Shown here piece by piece: positions 1 through 8,130 of a DNA stretch of 64,000 nt. Position 1 is the stretch's first letter. The number at the start of each line of letters is the position of its first letter. A program made the position numbers and the translations under genes. Source of the DNA: Streptomyces sp. HUAS CB01 (GTDB lineage Bacteria > Actinomycetota > Actinomycetes > Streptomycetales > Streptomycetaceae); assembly GCF_030406905.1 (NCBI RefSeq), contig NZ_CP129137.1, positions 5,414,001 to 5,478,000 of the forward strand, in the 5' to 3' direction. The notes beneath the pieces were generated by a model. That model was not told the origin of the DNA, made no database searches, and was given only the letters and a program-made list of their open reading frames with translations.

Positions 1-570
1 GACCCGCGCGGCCTCGGCGCGGGCGGCGGCCAGTCCCTGCTCGGCCTCGGCGCGCGACTCGTCCAGCAGCCGGCGGGCCTGGGACTCGCTGCGGGCGCGG
101 AGCTGTTCGGCCCACGCCACGTTCTCGTTGACGTGCGCCTCGACGGTCTGCCTGCGCTCGGAAAGCTCCTGGTCGAGGCGCTGGCGGCGCTGGTTCGCCT
201 CCGCGTGCAACTCAGCCTGCAGCCGGGCCTGGTGCTCGGCGTGTTCCTGGAGGATGCGCTGTGTCTGGGCCCGGACCTCGCGGAGCTCCCGCTCGGCGTC
301 CGAGCGCAGCTGGTCGGCCTGGATCTGGGCGTTCCGGAGGAGCTGCTCGGCCTGGTAGCCGATGTCGGCGCTGTCGTAGGCGGGACGGGACGCGATGGTG
401 CGGCGCGCCTCGTGGAGCTTGGCGCGCAACACCTCGACCTGGTATCCGAGGTCCTCGGCGTGCTGGACGGCCTTCTCCCGCTCGGTCTTCAGCCGGTCCA
501 TCTCGGCTTCGAACCGCGAGAGGTGGTCGTCGTCAGCTCGGTGGCTCTCCTGGCGTTCGTAGCCCCGCAC
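1..570 (-). CDS. scy: Scy-like coiled-coil polarity scaffold protein (N-terminal 190 residues)
   Basis: Only the first 190 codons are present; the gene runs off the left edge. The protein starts MRGYERQESHRADDD and then becomes almost continuous heptad-type sequence rich in Glu, Arg, Gln and Ala, with blocks such as QAEQLLRNAQIQADQLRSDA. This is the N-terminus of the very long Streptomyces coiled-coil protein Scy (older label: cellulose-binding protein), which assembles the hyphal-tip polarisome with DivIVA and FilP. The GTG start is chosen because the family begins MRGYE, and a GGGAC stretch lies just upstream. It is followed on the same strand by the FilP side in known genomes, which lies outside this window. 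Confidence 0.85.
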   Translation of the reverse strand, partial: MRGYERQESHRADDDHLSRFEAEMDRLKTEREKAVQHAEDLGYQVEVLRAKLHEARRTIASRPAYDSADIGYQAEQLLRNAQIQADQLRSDAERELREVRAQTQRILQEHAEHQARLQAELHAEANQRRQRLDQELSERRQTVEAHVNENVAWAEQLRARSESQARRLLDESRAEAEQGLAAARAEAARV

Positions 571-692
571 TGCGCGGTCCCATCCGTCCCCTGGTCGCAA
601 CTCTCTACAGACGAGCACCGTTCGCCTGAACGGCCCCCCGGGGAAATGGTGTCAGATCAGTCACGAGGACGCGGCGCGGCCCCGGCCCGGCC

Positions 693-724
693 CCGGCCCG
701 GAGCGGCCCACTCTACCGGGCCGG
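693..724 (-). terminator. Hairpin after the epimerase gene
   Basis: Nine-base arms (ccggcccgg / ccgggccgg) separated by 14 bases lie just beyond the epimerase stop codon, between it and scy. No T-run follows, as is usual for GC-rich actinobacterial terminators. Confidence 0.5.
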
Positions 725-736
725 GAATCCCGGCGG

Positions 737-1177
737 TCAGTGCTCCGCTGAGGAGGGGTCGGCGGAAGTGACCAGTTCCGTGAGGACGCCGTGGCAGTCC
801 TTGGGGTGCAGGAACGTGATCCGGGAGCCCATCGAACCGATGCGCGGCTCGTCGTAGAGCACCCGTACGCCCTTGCCGCGGATGTCGTCGGCGGCACCGT
901 CCACGTCCGCCGTGCCGAAGGCGATGTGGTGGACGCCCTCGCCGTTCTTGGCCAGCCACTTCCCCACGGCGGAGTCCTCGCGGGTGGGCTCCAGGAGCTG
1001 GAGGTAGGAGGCGCCGCCGTCCGAGGTCTCGTTGATCTTGAGCATGGCCTCCCGCACGCCCTGCTCCTCGTTGACCTCCGTGTGGAAGACCTCGAAGCCG
1101 TACGTGGCCCGGTAGAACTCGACGGTCCTGTCGAGGTCGAAACAGGCGATCCCGATGTGGTCGATTCGCGTCAGCAT
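737..1177 (-). CDS. mce: Methylmalonyl-CoA epimerase
   Basis: Cytosolic enzyme interconverting (2R)- and (2S)-methylmalonyl-CoA, linking propionyl-CoA and methylmalonyl-CoA mutase metabolism. The 146-residue product is a two-module glyoxalase/VOC protein of normal family length. Metal ligands expected for the family are visible: His7 (RIDHIGIA), Gln60, His84 (GVHHIAF) and Glu134 (LTELV). The start MLTRIDHIG fits the family N-terminus. It is divergent from the thiolase gene, and meaB follows on the other strand, so this is an acyl-CoA/propionate cluster. Confidence 0.93.
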   Translation of the reverse strand: MLTRIDHIGIACFDLDRTVEFYRATYGFEVFHTEVNEEQGVREAMLKINETSDGGASYLQLLEPTREDSAVGKWLAKNGEGVHHIAFGTADVDGAADDIRGKGVRVLYDEPRIGSMGSRITFLHPKDCHGVLTELVTSADPSSAEH

Positions 1178-1272
1178 GGCTCCAGTGCAGCGCTCCCGGC
1201 GGTGGTTACGCAACGTGCGCGCGATCACACCGGCTGCCCGGTGACCCGAGCGCATACCGCTCAGTACAGTTC

Positions 1273-1292
1273 GAGTAAACCCTCGTTCACTC
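1273..1292. promoter_or_regulatory. Imperfect inverted repeat in the epimerase-thiolase divergent promoter region
   Basis: gagtaaac-cctc-gttcactc has eight-base arms with one mismatch and lies 34 bases before the thiolase start. Its size and form suit a TetR/FadR-type repressor operator. A second palindrome, aggggatcccct (1311-1322), covers the thiolase ribosome binding site. Function is inferred only. Confidence 0.4.
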
Positions 1293-1325
1293 CTCAGCCG
1301 CCGTGCTGGAAGGGGATCCCCTCTC

Positions 1326-2528
1326 ATGACTGGAACGAACAGCACCACATCCGTCATCGTCGCCGGGGCCCGTACGCCCATGGGCCGGCTGCTCGGCTCG
1401 CTGAAGTCCTTCTCGGGCGCCGACCTGGGCGGTTTCGCCATCAAGGCCGCACTGGACCGGGCCGGTATCGGCGGCGACCAGGTGCAGTACGTGATCATGG
1501 GCCAGGTGCTGCAGGCCGGGGCCGGGCAGATCCCGGCCCGCCAGGCGGCCGTCAAGGCCGGCATCCCCATGAACGTCCCGGCGCTCACGATCAACAAGGT
1601 GTGTCTGTCCGGACTCGACGCGATCGCCCTCGCCGACCAGCTGATCCGTGCGGGTGAATTCGACATCGTCGTCGCCGGCGGCCAGGAGTCCATGACCAAC
1701 GCGCCGCACCTGCTGCCGAAGTCCCGCGAGGGCTTCAAGTACGGCGCGATCGAGATGCTCGACGCGATGGCGCACGACGGTCTCACCGACGCGTTCGAGG
1801 GCATCGCCATGGGCGAGTCCACCGAGAAGCACAACACCCGCCTCGGCATCGCCCGCCCCGAGCAGGACGAGATCGCCGCGCTCTCCCACCAGCGCGCCGC
1901 CGCCGCGCAGAAGAACGGCCTGTTCGAGGCCGAGATCACGCCCGTCGAGATCCCGCAGCGCAAGGGCGAGCCGGTCGTCTTCAGCAAGGACGAGGGCATT
2001 CGCGCCGAGACCACCGTCGAGTCGCTCGGCAGGCTGCGCCCCGCGTTCGCCAAGGACGGCACGATCACGGCCGGCACGTCCTCGCAGATCTCCGACGGCG
2101 CGGCCGCCGTCGTCGTGATGAGCAAGGCCAAGGCCGAGGAGCTCGGTCTGGACTGGATCGCCGAGATCGGCGCCCACGGGAACGTCGCGGGCCCGGACAA
2201 CTCGCTGCAGTCCCAGCCGTCCAACGCGATCGCGCACGCCCTGAAGAAGGACGGCCTGGAGGTCTCGGACCTCGACCTCATCGAGATCAACGAGGCGTTC
2301 GCCGCGGTCGCCGTGCAGTCGATGAAGGACCTCGGGGTATCCCCGGAAAAGGTGAACGTCAACGGCGGTGCGATCGCCCTCGGTCACCCGATCGGCATGT
2401 CCGGTGCGCGGATCGTCCTGCACCTGGCGCTGGAGCTGAAGCGGCGCGGCGGCGGGACCGGCGCGGCGGCGCTGTGCGGCGGCGGTGGTCAGGGCGACGC
2501 GCTGATCGTCCGCGTACCCGCGAAGTAA
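1326..2528 (+). CDS. Acetyl-CoA C-acetyltransferase (thiolase)
   Basis: Cytosolic thiolase II that condenses two acetyl-CoA to acetoacetyl-CoA or runs in reverse. The 400-residue length is standard. Catalytic residues are visible: Cys93 in NKVCLSGL, the [17 protein letters not shown] histidine motif and the C-terminal [11 protein letters not shown] cysteine motif. The ATG is preceded by AGGGGA. meaB follows after 26 bases on the same strand, suggesting co-transcription. Likely roles are acetoacetyl-CoA supply for butyrate/ethylmalonyl-CoA metabolism or fatty-acid oxidation; the sequence alone does not decide between them. Confidence 0.93.
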   Translation: MTGTNSTTSVIVAGARTPMGRLLGSLKSFSGADLGGFAIKAALDRAGIGGDQVQYVIMGQVLQAGAGQIPARQAAVKAGIPMNVPALTINKVCLSGLDAIALADQLIRAGEFDIVVAGGQESMTNAPHLLPKSREGFKYGAIEMLDAMAHDGLTDAFEGIAMGESTEKHNTRLGIARPEQDEIAALSHQRAAAAQKNGLFEAEITPVEIPQRKGEPVVFSKDEGIRAETTVESLGRLRPAFAKDGTITAGTSSQISDGAAAVVVMSKAKAEELGLDWIAEIGAHGNVAGPDNSLQSQPSNAIAHALKKDGLEVSDLDLIEINEAFAAVAVQSMKDLGVSPEKVNVNGGAIALGHPIGMSGARIVLHLALELKRRGGGTGAAALCGGGGQGDALIVRVPAK

Positions 2529-2554
2529 GCCCTTCAGAGATCGGAGCACGCACG

Positions 2555-3511
2555 ATGGTGGACGTCCCCCAGCTGGTCGCCCAGGCGAGGGAGGGCAGGC
2601 CGCGGGCCGTGGCCCGGCTGATCTCGCTCGTCGAGGGGGCGTCCCCGCAGCTCCGCGAGGTCATGGCGGAGCTCGCGCCGCTGACCGGCGGCGCGTACGT
2701 GGTGGGCCTGACCGGATCGCCGGGCGTCGGCAAGTCCACGTCGACCTCGGCGCTGGTGACGGCGTACCGGAAGGCCGGCAAGCGCGTCGGCGTGCTCGCC
2801 GTCGACCCGTCCTCCCCGTTCAGCGGCGGTGCGCTGCTGGGGGACCGGGTGCGGATGTCCGACCACGCCTCCGATCCGGGCGTGTACATCCGCTCGATGG
2901 CCACCCGCGGTCATCTCGGCGGACTGGCCTGGGCCGCGCCGCAGGCGATCCGCGTCCTCGACGCGGCCGGCTGCGACGTGGTCCTCGTCGAGACGGTCGG
3001 GGTCGGCCAGTCGGAGGTGGAGATCGCCTCCCAGGCCGACACGTCCGTGGTGCTGCTGGCGCCCGGCATGGGCGACGGCATCCAGGCCGCGAAGGCGGGG
3101 ATCCTGGAGATCGGCGACGTGTACGTGGTCAACAAGGCCGACCGCGACGGCGCCGACGCCACCGCACGCGAGCTCAACCACATGCTGGGGCTGGGCGAGT
3201 CCCGGGCGCCCGGTGACTGGCGTCCGCCGATCGTCAAGACGGTCGCCGCGCGGGCGCAGGGCGTCGACGAGGTCGTGGAGGCCCTGGAGAAGCACCGTGC
3301 CTGGATGGAGGAGCACGGCGTCCTCGCCGAACGCCGTGCCCGCCGTGCCGCGCACGAGGTGGAGACGATCGCGGTCACCGCCCTCCGCGAGCGCATCGGC
3401 GACCTCCGCGGCGACCGCCGCCTGGACGCGCTCGCGGAGCGCATCGTCGCGGGCGAACTGGACCCGTACGCGGCGGCGGACGAGCTGGTGGCGGGGCTGA
3501 CGGGGGACTGA
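2555..3511 (+). CDS. meaB: MeaB-type GTPase chaperone of B12-dependent acyl-CoA mutases
   Basis: G3E-family GTPase that protects methylmalonyl-CoA mutase and gates cofactor loading. Product is 318 residues. Visible: P-loop GSPGVGKST (residues 54-62), VDPSSPFSGG, the ETVGVGQSE switch motif, VNKAD for guanine recognition and a C-terminal helical dimerisation arm. The ATG at 2555 is chosen over the longer in-frame start at 2474 because it follows the thiolase stop with a GGAG motif and matches the family N-terminus. A client mutase, icmA, lies 8 kb downstream; the methylmalonyl-CoA mutase genes themselves are not in this window. Confidence 0.93.
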   Translation: MVDVPQLVAQAREGRPRAVARLISLVEGASPQLREVMAELAPLTGGAYVVGLTGSPGVGKSTSTSALVTAYRKAGKRVGVLAVDPSSPFSGGALLGDRVRMSDHASDPGVYIRSMATRGHLGGLAWAAPQAIRVLDAAGCDVVLVETVGVGQSEVEIASQADTSVVLLAPGMGDGIQAAKAGILEIGDVYVVNKADRDGADATARELNHMLGLGESRAPGDWRPPIVKTVAARAQGVDEVVEALEKHRAWMEEHGVLAERRARRAAHEVETIAVTALRERIGDLRGDRRLDALAERIVAGELDPYAAADELVAGLTGD

Positions 3512-3529
3512 GCGGGACCGTGCCTCCCA

Positions 3530-3763
3530 CCGGCCACGCGGCGCGGTACCCCGGACCGGACCGCCGCGCGGCGGCCCGGCGGGGCACCGGCTCGTGGGTA
3601 GAGCTCCGTTCCCCGCTTCGGGTAGGCGTGTCCCTACGGCTTTTCCGGTGCACGGCTCGCGAGCCGTGCACCGCGGGGCAGGTCGCGGCGCGCCGCGCGT
3701 TCCCGCGGCCCCGGGCACGTCCGGCCACGCGGCGCGGCACCCGGCCGCCGCGCGGCGGCCCGG
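3530..3763. repeat. Convergent intergenic region with a 26-bp perfect palindrome between two direct repeats
   Basis: A copy at 3530-3579 and one at 3721-3763 share a 17-base block (ccggccacgcggcgcgg) and a 19-base block (ccgccgcgcggcggcccgg), the second copy lacking about 7 bases between them. Between them, at 3647-3672, is a perfect 26-bp palindrome with half-site ggtgcacggctcg. The position between meaB and the PepSY gene, which converge, suggests a bidirectional terminator. The duplicated flanks are not explained by that. Confidence 0.6.
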
Positions 3764-3772
3764 TGGGTCCCG

Positions 3773-4387
3773 TCAGTCGTGGTCGCCGTCGTGGTCGCCG
3801 GAGTCACCGTGCTCGTCCGCGTCCCCGTCCGACTCCGCTCCGGCGGCCTTCCGCGCCTCCGTCGAGACCTTCGCGGACTTCGCGTCCACGGTGAGTTCGT
3901 GCTCCCGGCCGTCCAGGCCCTGGACCTCGGCCTCCCAGACGAGGGCGTCGCCCGGGCCGTCCGCGCGGTCGAGTTCGACGGAGGTGACGGTGCCGGGGAC
4001 GGCCGACTCGGCGGCCTCGGCCGCGCGGGCGGCCGTCACCGGCGCGTCCTTCGCCGACGGTGCGTGACCGTCGCCGTCCGAGCGCTCGGTCGAGGTGATC
4101 TTCCCGGTGGCCGCGTCCAGCGTCACGTCGTGCCGGGCGCCGTCCCTGCCGTGGATGTCGACCTCCCACTCGGCGTCGTCCAGGCCGGCGCCGGTGACCG
4201 TCCCCGGCGCCGCGCCCAGGGCCGTGTCGATCGCCTGGGAGACGGTGACCTTCGCCGCCCGTGCCTGCGCGGCGTCACCGCGGTCCCCGTCCCCGTCACC
4301 GTCCTGGACGGCGAACGCGGCGGCGGTGCCCCCGCCGGCGAGAACGGCCGCGGTGAGGGTCGCGATGGCCAGCTTGCGTCGCTTCAT
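3773..4387 (-). CDS. PepSY domain-containing exported or membrane-anchored protein
   Basis: 204 residues: basic start MKRRK, hydrophobic segment about 7-28 (signal peptide or anchor), an Asp/Gly-rich linker, then two PepSY-type repeats (about 46-102 and 112-186), each ending in a sequence like 'hDVTLDAATGKI' or 'hELTVDAKSAKV'. The tail is acidic and His/Asp-rich. PepSY domains are thought to inhibit proteases or act as envelope sensors or accessory modules. It is divergent from an OmpR-type two-component system and separated from it by direct repeats, so it is probably a target of that system and may feed back on the kinase. The function is inferred from context. Confidence 0.8.
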   Translation of the reverse strand: MKRRKLAIATLTAAVLAGGGTAAAFAVQDGDGDGDRGDAAQARAAKVTVSQAIDTALGAAPGTVTGAGLDDAEWEVDIHGRDGARHDVTLDAATGKITSTERSDGDGHAPSAKDAPVTAARAAEAAESAVPGTVTSVELDRADGPGDALVWEAEVQGLDGREHELTVDAKSAKVSTEARKAAGAESDGDADEHGDSGDHDGDHD

Positions 4388-4444
4388 GGGTCATGCCTTC
4401 CGGTGACGGGTCGTGATGACGGGATCCACCCTGCCCGGGCAACG

Positions 4445-4482
4445 CTGAAGCCCGCCTGAAGGCACCTGAAGGCGCCTTCAGG
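4445..4482. promoter_or_regulatory. Direct repeats for an OmpR-type response regulator
   Basis: CTGAAG occurs at 4445, 4456 and 4466, i.e. at 11- and 10-base spacing on one face of the helix. The last copy is part of an 18-bp perfect palindrome (cctgaaggc/gccttcagg, 4465-4482). The array lies between the divergent PepSY and response-regulator genes, the usual place for an autoregulatory site. Confidence 0.6.
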
Positions 4483-4504
4483 TTCCGTTTGCGACGCTGT
4501 GCGC

Positions 4505-5170
4505 ATGAGGCTGTTGATCGTGGAGGACGAGAGGCGACTCGCGCGGTCCCTCGCCGCCGGGCTCACCGCGGAGGGCTACGCCGTCGACGTGGTGCACGAC
4601 GGCCTGGAGGCACTGCACCGCGCCGGCGAGTGCCCGTACGACCTCGTCGTCCTCGACATCATGCTGCCGGGCATGAACGGCTACCGCGTCTGCGGCGCCC
4701 TCCGCGCCGCCGGGAACGACGTGCCGATCCTGATGCTGACCGCGAAGGACGGGGAGTACGACGAGGCCGAGGGCCTCGACACCGGTGCCGACGACTATCT
4801 GACCAAGCCGTTCTCGTACGTCGTCCTCGTCGCCCGGATCAAGGCGCTGCTGCGCCGCCGCGGGCGTGCCGACAGTGCCTCGCCGGTGCTGCGGGCCGGG
4901 GACCTCGCCGTCGACACCGCCGCCCGCCGGGTCCACCGGGGCGACGACGAGATCGCCCTCACCGCCAAGGAGTTCGCCGTGCTCGAGCAGCTCGCGCGGC
5001 GGCCCGGGGAAGTCGTCGGCAAGCCGGAGATCCTCGAGCACGTCTGGGACTTCGCCTACGACGGCGACCCGAACATCGTCGAGGTCTACGTCAGCTCGCT
5101 GCGCCGCAAGCTGGGCGCCTCGGTGATCCAGACGGTGCGCGGCGCCGGTTACCGGCTGGCGGACCGGTGA
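4505..5170 (+). CDS. OmpR/PhoB-family response regulator
   Basis: 221 residues. Receiver domain with acidic pair Glu7-Asp8, phospho-acceptor Asp51 (VVLDIMLPGMNG), Thr79 and Lys101, followed by a winged-helix Trans_Reg_C domain ending VIQTVRGAGYRLADR. ATG at 4505 is preferred; a GTG two codons upstream is also in frame. No strong ribosome binding site is visible, so the transcript may be leaderless. Its stop overlaps the kinase start by four bases (GTGA). It likely controls the divergent PepSY gene. Confidence 0.92.
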   Translation: MRLLIVEDERRLARSLAAGLTAEGYAVDVVHDGLEALHRAGECPYDLVVLDIMLPGMNGYRVCGALRAAGNDVPILMLTAKDGEYDEAEGLDTGADDYLTKPFSYVVLVARIKALLRRRGRADSASPVLRAGDLAVDTAARRVHRGDDEIALTAKEFAVLEQLARRPGEVVGKPEILEHVWDFAYDGDPNIVEVYVSSLRRKLGASVIQTVRGAGYRLADR

Positions 5171-6507
5171 GCTCGGTACGGGCGAGAGCGGCGCTCGGCG
5201 CCACGCTCGTCGTCGCGGTCGCACTGATCGGTGCCGGGCTGGCCGTGCTGTTCGTGCTGCGCGCCAACCTGACCGACCAGGCCGGGCTCCAGGCCGAGGT
5301 CACCGCCCGGAACGTCGCGACGCAGCTCGACCTGGACGTGCCCTACGACCGGCTGGACCTGCCCGACGGCGAGGACCGCCCGGTGCGCGTGACCGGCGAG
5401 GACGGCCGCGTGCGCGCGGCGAGCGAGGACCTGGAGTCCATGACCGGGACGCCCTCCGTCCCGGGCGACGACGAGGACCGGCCGAGCTTCGGCAACGGCA
5501 CGGCGACGGTGGACGGCGAGACGGCGGACTACCGCTTCGCGGTCGTCCGGGCCGACGGCCGCGACGGCGGAACCGTCACCGTGGCCGCCGGCGCCCCTCT
5601 GGCCGCCGAGCACCGGGCGGTCGACACGGTGCGGGACGCCATGCTCATCGGGCTGCCCGTGCTGCTGGTCGTCGTGGCGGGGGTGACGTGGCTGGTGACG
5701 CGTCGCGCGCTGCGCCCCGTGGAGGGCATCCGCAGCGAGATGGCGGCGATCACCGCGTCCGAGGACCTCTCCCGGCGGGTACCCGAGCCGGACTCGCGCG
5801 ACGAGATCGCCCGGCTGGCGCGCACCACCAACGAGACCCTCGCCGCGCTGGAGGCGTCGGTCGAGCGGCAGCGGCGCTTCGTCGCGGACGCGTCGCACGA
5901 GTTGCGCAGTCCCATCGCGTCCCTGCGCACCCAGCTGGAGGTGGGCGCCGCTCACCCGGGGCTGCTGGACGTGCCCGGCGCGGTGGCCGACACCGTCCGT
6001 CTGCAGCAACTGGCCGCCGATCTGCTGCTGCTGGCCCGGCTGGACGCGGGGGAGCGGCCCGGGCGGGCCCGTCTGGACCTGGCGGCGACGGTCCGCGAGG
6101 AGGTGGCGCAGCGGGGTGCGGGTGACCGGCTGCCGGTGGCCGTGGACGCCGAGGAGTCCGCGGAGGTGGCGGGGTCGCGCGGGCAGTTGGCCCGGGTCCT
6201 CGGCAATCTGCTGGACAACGCGCAGCGGCATGCGCGCGGCGCGGTGTCCGTGACGGTACGGCGCGAGGGCGGCGACGCCGTGCTCACCGTGGCGGACGAC
6301 GGTCCGGGGGTGCCGGGGCCGGAGCGCGAACGGATCTTCGAACGGTTCGTCCGCCTCGACGACGCCCGCACCCGTGACGCGGGCGGAGCGGGCCTCGGTC
6401 TGGCGATCGCCCGCGACGTCGCCCAGCGCCACGGCGGGACGCTGACGGTCTCCGAGACGGCCGGTGGCGGCGCGCTCTTCGTGCTCCGACTGCCCCTGGC
6501 GGCCTGA
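5167..6507 (+). CDS. Sensor histidine kinase paired with the upstream regulator
   Basis: 446 residues: TM1 about 9-32, an extracellular loop of roughly 120 residues, TM2 about 158-178, HAMP, dimerisation helix with phospho-acceptor His244 (DASHELRSPIASL), N box with Asn351 (LLDNAQRHA), DDGPGVP and GGAGLGLAIARD ATP-binding motifs. The GTG start overlaps the regulator stop. The signal is unknown; the PepSY neighbour suggests an envelope cue. Confidence 0.92.
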   Translation: MSSVRARAALGATLVVAVALIGAGLAVLFVLRANLTDQAGLQAEVTARNVATQLDLDVPYDRLDLPDGEDRPVRVTGEDGRVRAASEDLESMTGTPSVPGDDEDRPSFGNGTATVDGETADYRFAVVRADGRDGGTVTVAAGAPLAAEHRAVDTVRDAMLIGLPVLLVVVAGVTWLVTRRALRPVEGIRSEMAAITASEDLSRRVPEPDSRDEIARLARTTNETLAALEASVERQRRFVADASHELRSPIASLRTQLEVGAAHPGLLDVPGAVADTVRLQQLAADLLLLARLDAGERPGRARLDLAATVREEVAQRGAGDRLPVAVDAEESAEVAGSRGQLARVLGNLLDNAQRHARGAVSVTVRREGGDAVLTVADDGPGVPGPERERIFERFVRLDDARTRDAGGAGLGLAIARDVAQRHGGTLTVSETAGGGALFVLRLPLAA

Positions 6508-6530
6508 GCCGACTGTGTCCTGATCGAACG

Positions 6531-6562
6531 GCGGGCCGAGAGTAGGGCGGGCCGAGAGTAAG
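6531..6562. repeat. Two tandem copies of a 16-bp unit
   Basis: The unit gcgggccgagagtagg begins at 6531 and 6547 (the second copy has an extra a). It lies just downstream of the kinase stop. No function is apparent. Confidence 0.6.
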
Positions 6563-6761
6563 GAGGGCTGGGCCGGACGGTGCCTGCAGCCGGCCGTGTG
6601 CGCCGGGCGCGCCCGCCCGCACCGCGCCGGCTCCGCCCCGTGCCCATTCCCCGAGGGCACGTGGTGCGGCGGCGCAGCGCGGGGCGTGCGCGGACGTCCG
6701 GTGCGGACCGGGCCCGCGCTTCAGAGGTCGGAGCCCGCGCCGGCAGCGCGTACAGGCCCTC

Positions 6762-7238
6762 TCAGACTCTGCCGCGGCGGCCGCGCAGGTGCTCCGCCAC
6801 CGGCTTCAGGGATTCGTGGAGGTCGGCGAGCGCCTCCGGGGACAGCAGGTCGATGAAGTGCTGGCGCACGGACTCGACGTGGTGCGGTGCGACCTTCTGC
6901 ATGGTCTCCATGCCCTGGTCGGTAAGCACGGCGTACAGCCCGCGGCGGTCGGACTCGCAGTTCTCCCGGCGCACCAGGCCCGCGTTCTCCATGCGGGTGA
7001 TCTGGTGGGAGAGCCGGCTCTTCGACTGCAGCGTGGCCGCCGCCAGATCGCTCATCCTCATCCGCCGCTCGGGGGACTCCGAGAGGTTGACGAGGATCTC
7101 GTAGTCGTTGTTGGTCAGGCCGAACGGTTGCAGATCCTTTTCCATCTGGTACGTCAGCAGCCTGTTGACGTCCAGATAAGTGCGCCAGGCGCACTGCTCC
7201 GTATCGCTCAGCCAGCGCGTGGCCGTCTCGGTCTCCAT
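6762..7238 (-). CDS. absC: MarR-family regulator, AbsC-like
   Basis: 158 residues with a central winged-helix region (SDLAAATLQSKSRLSHQITRMENAGLVRRENCESDRRGLYAVLTDQG). The position beside the preceding two-component system and the sequence match what I recall of S. coelicolor AbsC (SCO5405), a zinc-responsive MarR repressor with pleiotropic effects on antibiotic production and zinc uptake. The symbol rests on memory and synteny. A 12-bp palindrome, tccatatatgga (7234-7245), overlaps the start codon, and TAGGGT lies about 11 bases upstream, so the transcript may be leaderless and autoregulated. Confidence 0.75.
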   Translation of the reverse strand: METETATRWLSDTEQCAWRTYLDVNRLLTYQMEKDLQPFGLTNNDYEILVNLSESPERRMRMSDLAAATLQSKSRLSHQITRMENAGLVRRENCESDRRGLYAVLTDQGMETMQKVAPHHVESVRQHFIDLLSPEALADLHESLKPVAEHLRGRRGRV

Positions 7239-7245
7239 ATATGGA
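7234..7245. promoter_or_regulatory. AT-rich palindrome over the absC-like start codon
   Basis: tccatatatgga is a perfect 12-bp palindrome in otherwise GC-rich DNA and includes the ATG. AbsC-type MarR proteins bind AT-rich inverted repeats, so autoregulation is a reasonable inference. Confidence 0.4.
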
Positions 7246-7356
7246 TGCTACCCTAAGAAGTTGAAATCCGGACGAAGGCGGGGACGGTCACATCCGGCAC
7301 CCCGAGTCCCCCGAGAAGGGTGCAGACGTTCGACGTCACACTCCGCAGCCTACCGC

Positions 7357-8130
7357 TCACAAGCCGAAGCGACGCTGGAGGTCCCCCAGCTGACCGGGCA
7401 GACGCGGGGCGGAGCCGTGTTGACCAGGCCCGTGGCCACCGCCCGGCACGCCGTCCGCATGCGGGACCGCGCCGGTCGCCTGTTCGGGCATGAGCGTCTC
7501 GGTCGACTGCAGCAGCACCGTGCCCGCGCCCACGAACTCGAACTGGTGCTCCTCGCCGGACGCTCCGCCGATCCCGGACAGCTGCCGCAGACCGCCCATC
7601 ACCCCGCTCATGTACCCGTGGTCGTAGTGGTGGCACGGGGAGGGGCAGTCCGCCCAGCCCACCAGCGCCTGCGGGTCCACCCGGACCGGTGGCTCCATGA
7701 AGACCACGGGCCCGTTCGACGCCGCGACGAACTTCCCCGTGCCGATGAGCGTGAGGAAGCCCGGCACGATCGACTGCTTCAGGGCGAGCGAGGGCTGGTA
7801 CGCCAGCAGGTTCCCGGCCCGGATCGTCAGGTTGCCCTCGTCGAGGTCGAAGGAGTTGACGTCGAAGGCCCGGTCCGCGAGCAGCATCTTGCCGCTGCCC
7901 TCGGCCACCACCCAGTCGCTCGCGTGGAGCGGCGAGTGGAAGCTGGTGCGCATCAGCCGGTCCAGCCGGCCGTGGCCGATCCCGTTGAAGTCGATCCGCC
8001 CGTAGTAGGCGATCATCTTCCCCTTCTGCAGGAACCACTGGGAGCCCTTGAGCTCCACGCAGAAGGTGTAGGGGTTGACGTTGTCGTCGCTCGGCAGCGT
8101 CATCGGGTCATGAATCACCGGCGTGCTCAC
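7357..8130 (-). CDS. AIM24-family protein, third gene of a tandem set
   Basis: 257 residues of the AIM24/DUF124 beta-prism family, named after a yeast mitochondrial protein; its bacterial role is unknown. The repeated beta-strand pattern (VELKGSQWFLQKGKMIAYYG, GSGKMLLADRAFDVNSFDL, GTGKFVAASNG) is clear. It is longer than its two neighbours and has a Cys/His-bearing insert (ADCPSPCHHYDHGYMSG) and a Gly/Pro/His-rich tail. The GTG start overlaps the upstream stop (GTGA) and has an AGGAGA site. Last gene of a three-gene operon. Confidence 0.85.
   Translation of the reverse strand: MSTPVIHDPMTLPSDDNVNPYTFCVELKGSQWFLQKGKMIAYYGRIDFNGIGHGRLDRLMRTSFHSPLHASDWVVAEGSGKMLLADRAFDVNSFDLDEGNLTIRAGNLLAYQPSLALKQSIVPGFLTLIGTGKFVAASNGPVVFMEPPVRVDPQALVGWADCPSPCHHYDHGYMSGVMGGLRQLSGIGGASGEEHQFEFVGAGTVLLQSTETLMPEQATGAVPHADGVPGGGHGPGQHGSAPRLPGQLGDLQRRFGL

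Noticed and set aside
737..2362. 541-residue frame containing the epimerase
   Set aside because: Only the last 146 codons are the epimerase. The rest is antisense to the thiolase.
4489..6507. 672-residue regulator-kinase fusion
   Set aside because: The first 226 codons are an out-of-frame reading of the response regulator; only the part from 5167 is the kinase.
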